From Spirochaetota bacterium (GTDB taxonomy: Bacteria; Spirochaetota; Spirochaetia; SZUA-6), in contig QNBI01000057.1 in the NCBI GenBank assembly GCA_003641675.1, positions 1 through 8,735 on the forward strand: a stretch of 8,735 bases of DNA, in the 5' to 3' direction. Position numbers and translations under genes: made by a program. The notes under the pieces were generated by a model. The model was not told the DNA's origin. It worked only from the letters and a program-made list of their open reading frames with translations, and did not search any database. This document shows positions 6,946 to 8,735 of the stretch, one piece after another. Every line of letters starts with the position of its first letter. Position 1 is the first letter of the stretch.

Positions 6946-6974
6946 TTGACAACAGCGCCTTCGATTCATATACT
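6946..6974 (+). promoter_or_regulatory. Strong sigma-70 promoter of the CNB regulator
   Basis: TTGACA (6946-6951, perfect) and TATACT (6969-6974, 5/6) are separated by 17 bp. Transcription would start near 6981, giving a short leader of about 23 nt before the ATG at 7004. This makes the gene independent of glyA. Confidence 0.75.
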
Positions 6975-7003
6975 ATCATTATCACTCTAGTTTAGGGAAA
7001 GGG

Positions 7004-8236
7004 ATGTCGAATCCGCTACAACTTTCAATAGTCAATTTTAGAAAGGGCTCTTATATAATCGTAGAAGGGAAACAGAAAGCTGACAATTTCTACATTATAA
7101 GATCCGGTAAAGTACAGATCAGCAAAGAGGTCGAAGTCGTAGAGGAGGAAGGCGGAAACATTCTCGGGCCCGGTGACTTTTTCGGTGTTGTTTCCACCAT
7201 GTCCTCGCACAGCCATATAGAAACGGCTTTGGCTCTTACAGATGTATCGCTCATTTCTGTGCATAGGGATCAATACTGGCTCTTAATTGAAAAAAACAGC
7301 CCTGTGGCTATGAAAATTATTCAGGGATTTTCACGAAAAATGCGCTACCTGGACGAAGCCTTAACAAGACAGACTTTTAAAAATACGGCAAGTCCGGAAA
7401 CTACTCACCTCTTTAAAGTAGCGGAGTACTATGCACGCCAGAATCAGTACAACCAGGCATACTACGCATATCAACGCTATATCCAGTACTGTCCGGAGGG
7501 GGATTTTATAGATCTTGCCAGAGAAAGAATGGCCAAGATTCACCCCTATGCAAAGGTAGTGAATATGGATAAAAACAGCGATAATTTTACCAGGGTGTAT
7601 CCCAAAAACACTATGATTTTCAGTGAAAATGAGCCGGGGAATGAGCTCTATATAATTCAGCGGGGAAGGGTTAAAATAACAAAGATAGTGGACAACAACG
7701 AAGTACTGCTCGCAATGCTTAAAACGGGAGATATTTTTGGGGAAATGGCCCTTCTTGAAAACAAGCCCCGTTCAGCATCGGCAATCTCGTATGATGATGT
7801 AACTCTGCTTGCAGTTAATAAAGCGAATTTTCAATTAATGGTTAAAAACCAGCCGCAGCTTATAACACGGCTTACACAGCTTTTAGCAGACAGAATATGG
7901 TTTATCTACAAACAGCTTGCCAATACACTTATGCTGGATCCGTTGGGAAGAATGTACGATGCACTTATGATACAGCTCGAAAAGAACCGCGTCCCCATAG
8001 AGCCTGCTGCCGGTTACACCTTTGACTTCGGCCCCAAAGACCTTGTTAATATGGTTGGCTTTTCAAAGGATCAGGGAAACCAGCTTATTAGAAAACTCTT
8101 TGAAAATAAAAAGCTGAAACTCATGGATAACCGTATTTTTGTCTCCGATGTAGAGGAGATAAAGAAGCAGGACGAATATTACTGGAAAATGGAAAAAATA
8201 GAGAGGGCCCGCAGACAGGGGTCCATGAAACTTTAA
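7004..8236 (+). CDS. Crp/Fnr-like regulator with two cyclic-nucleotide-binding domains and a winged helix
   Basis: This 410-residue cytoplasmic protein has an unusual domain order. CNB domain 1 spans about residues 8-120; its phosphate-cassette region (GPGDFFGVV, 55-63) has Val in place of the family Glu and no matching Arg, so it is probably degenerate. A helical segment at about 133-180 (FKVAEYYARQNQYNQAYYAY) resembles one or two TPR units. CNB domain 2 spans about 193-305 and has a canonical cassette, GDIFGEMAL...PRSASA, with Glu247 and Arg256, so it should bind a cyclic nucleotide. A Crp-like winged helix follows (about 335-385; FGPKDLVNMVGFSKDQGNQL), then a charged tail. The likely role is cyclic-nucleotide-responsive transcription control; targets are unknown. 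The length is about twice that of Crp. The start has an AGGGA/AAGGG purine-rich site just upstream and its own strong promoter. It is most like two-CNB proteins I associate with spirochaetes, at modest confidence. Confidence 0.85.
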   Translation: MSNPLQLSIVNFRKGSYIIVEGKQKADNFYIIRSGKVQISKEVEVVEEEGGNILGPGDFFGVVSTMSSHSHIETALALTDVSLISVHRDQYWLLIEKNSPVAMKIIQGFSRKMRYLDEALTRQTFKNTASPETTHLFKVAEYYARQNQYNQAYYAYQRYIQYCPEGDFIDLARERMAKIHPYAKVVNMDKNSDNFTRVYPKNTMIFSENEPGNELYIIQRGRVKITKIVDNNEVLLAMLKTGDIFGEMALLENKPRSASAISYDDVTLLAVNKANFQLMVKNQPQLITRLTQLLADRIWFIYKQLANTLMLDPLGRMYDALMIQLEKNRVPIEPAAGYTFDFGPKDLVNMVGFSKDQGNQLIRKLFENKKLKLMDNRIFVSDVEEIKKQDEYYWKMEKIERARRQGSMKL

Positions 8237-8240
8237 AGAA

Positions 8241-8301
8241 CTTAAAACAAAAAATAATCCCGGCCTAATGGTTGAGACTAATAGTAAATCATTAAGCCGG
8301 G
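8241..8301 (-). terminator. Rho-independent terminator for the leftward gene at the right edge
   Basis: Arms CCCGGCCTAATG (8259-8270) and CATTAAGCCGGG (8290-8301) form a 12-bp stem with one mismatch around a 19-nt loop. Read on the reverse strand the stem is followed by a T-rich tract (8241-8258, ATTATTTTTTGTTTTAAG on that strand), so it terminates the leftward gene. On the forward strand only a weak T-tract follows, so it may also stop CNB-regulator transcripts, less efficiently. Confidence 0.8.
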
Positions 8302-8331
8302 CCTCTATTTGCAGTCCCTTAAAAACTTATT

Positions 8332-8735
8332 TTACAAATTCAAGGTTTCCGATCCTTTTGAACTGTCCGCATAGGTAACTGTTAAACTTCCGTCACTGTT
8401 AAATGTTACTGTAGCTATTAGATTGGAATCCGCGTCATAAATAAGAACATCACTCCCTTCGAATTTTACACTGTACACAAAGCCATTTCTGTTGACAGTG
8501 TACCCTTCATCCGATTCCTGCACAGTCATTGTGAGCTTCTTACCGTTATCAAAAATCTTGGTTATAACCACCTCATCCCCTAAGAATTTATACTGAAACG
8601 AGACATTTTTTGTGGCAATTAAATTTCCCGATGCATCGTACATCTCTTTTACTACAGAAAGTTCTCCGGTACTCTTATCCCTTGTCTCTGTTACTCTCAT
8701 TCTTAAGGTACCTTCTGCAGTATAATACTCGGTAA
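8332..8735 (-). CDS. Beta-rich MORN-like repeat protein, C-terminal part (partial)
   Basis: The reverse strand is open from the right edge to a TAA at 8332-8334, giving 133 codons. The internal ATG at 8700 is not a supported start, because the frame continues upstream (TEYYTAEGTLRM) with no ribosome site. The sequence is polar, rich in Thr, Ser, Asp, Gly and Val, with alternating hydrophobic residues and short turns, as in antiparallel beta-sheet repeats. A unit recurs, YDASGNLIAT (visible residues 32-41) and YDADSNLIAT (99-108), with DNGKKLTMT- and SDGSLTVTY-like segments between and after. This resembles MORN-variant or beta-solenoid-like surface proteins. A secreted or lipoprotein location is a guess, since the N-terminus lies outside the window. 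No enzymatic motif is visible. A terminator follows about 30 bases beyond the stop. Confidence 0.7.
   Translation of the reverse strand, partial: TEYYTAEGTLRMRVTETRDKSTGELSVVKEMYDASGNLIATKNVSFQYKFLGDEVVITKIFDNGKKLTMTVQESDEGYTVNRNGFVYSVKFEGSDVLIYDADSNLIATVTFNSDGSLTVTYADSSKGSETLNL

Noticed and set aside
1..8735. CRISPR array, tRNA/rRNA, intact insertion sequence, phage or toxin-antitoxin genes
   Set aside because: No regularly spaced repeats, no tRNA-like arms or CCA context, no transposase or integrase motifs, and no small overlapping gene pair were seen.

Overview
This is a bacterial chromosomal window, moderately AT-rich by eye, with well-formed Shine-Dalgarno sites and near-consensus sigma-70-type promoters. 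The gene set suggests a fermentative, probably spirochaete-like (Treponema/Spirochaeta-type) bacterium: an RssA-like patatin, a serine hydroxymethyltransferase with an insertion before its GIQGGPL motif, and a regulator with two cyclic-nucleotide-binding domains. That placement is inference from gene character, not a marker-gene result.

Left part (1-1553): a divergent pair. The 5' half of an MFS sugar/cation-symporter-like permease runs leftward off the window. A complete patatin-like phospholipase runs rightward. Both can be assigned promoters in the roughly 200-base gap, and a perfect 12-bp palindrome overlaps the -35 box of the patatin promoter.

Centre-left (1554-4313): a near-perfect promoter (TTGACA, 16 bp, TATAAT) drives a likely two-gene operon of a class III PLP aminotransferase and a ROK-family repressor. 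The aminotransferase most likely starts at a GTG at 1725, behind a strong ribosome binding site. A 21-bp perfect palindrome lies in the leader just before that site and is the best candidate operator or leader hairpin in the window.

Centre (4326-5565): an amidohydrolase (PF04909 type) on the opposite strand is broken by an in-frame TAG and by a frame-changing lesion that is probably an internal deletion. Upstream of it lie about 430 bases with no intact gene, perhaps remnants of another decayed gene, plus the glyA promoter.

Right part (5566-8735): glyA is apparently monocistronic, with its own promoter and a modest terminator. It is followed by a separately promoted regulator (CNB, helical TPR-like linker, CNB, winged helix). 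A leftward terminator separates that gene from the C-terminal part of a beta-rich, MORN-like protein running in from the right edge.

Read together, the permease, aminotransferase, ROK regulator and broken amidohydrolase look like a catabolic locus for an amino-containing or sugar-derived compound that is losing function. The glyA, CNB-regulator and patatin genes look like core genome. I see no CRISPR array, tRNA, rRNA, intact insertion sequence or clearly new defence system.
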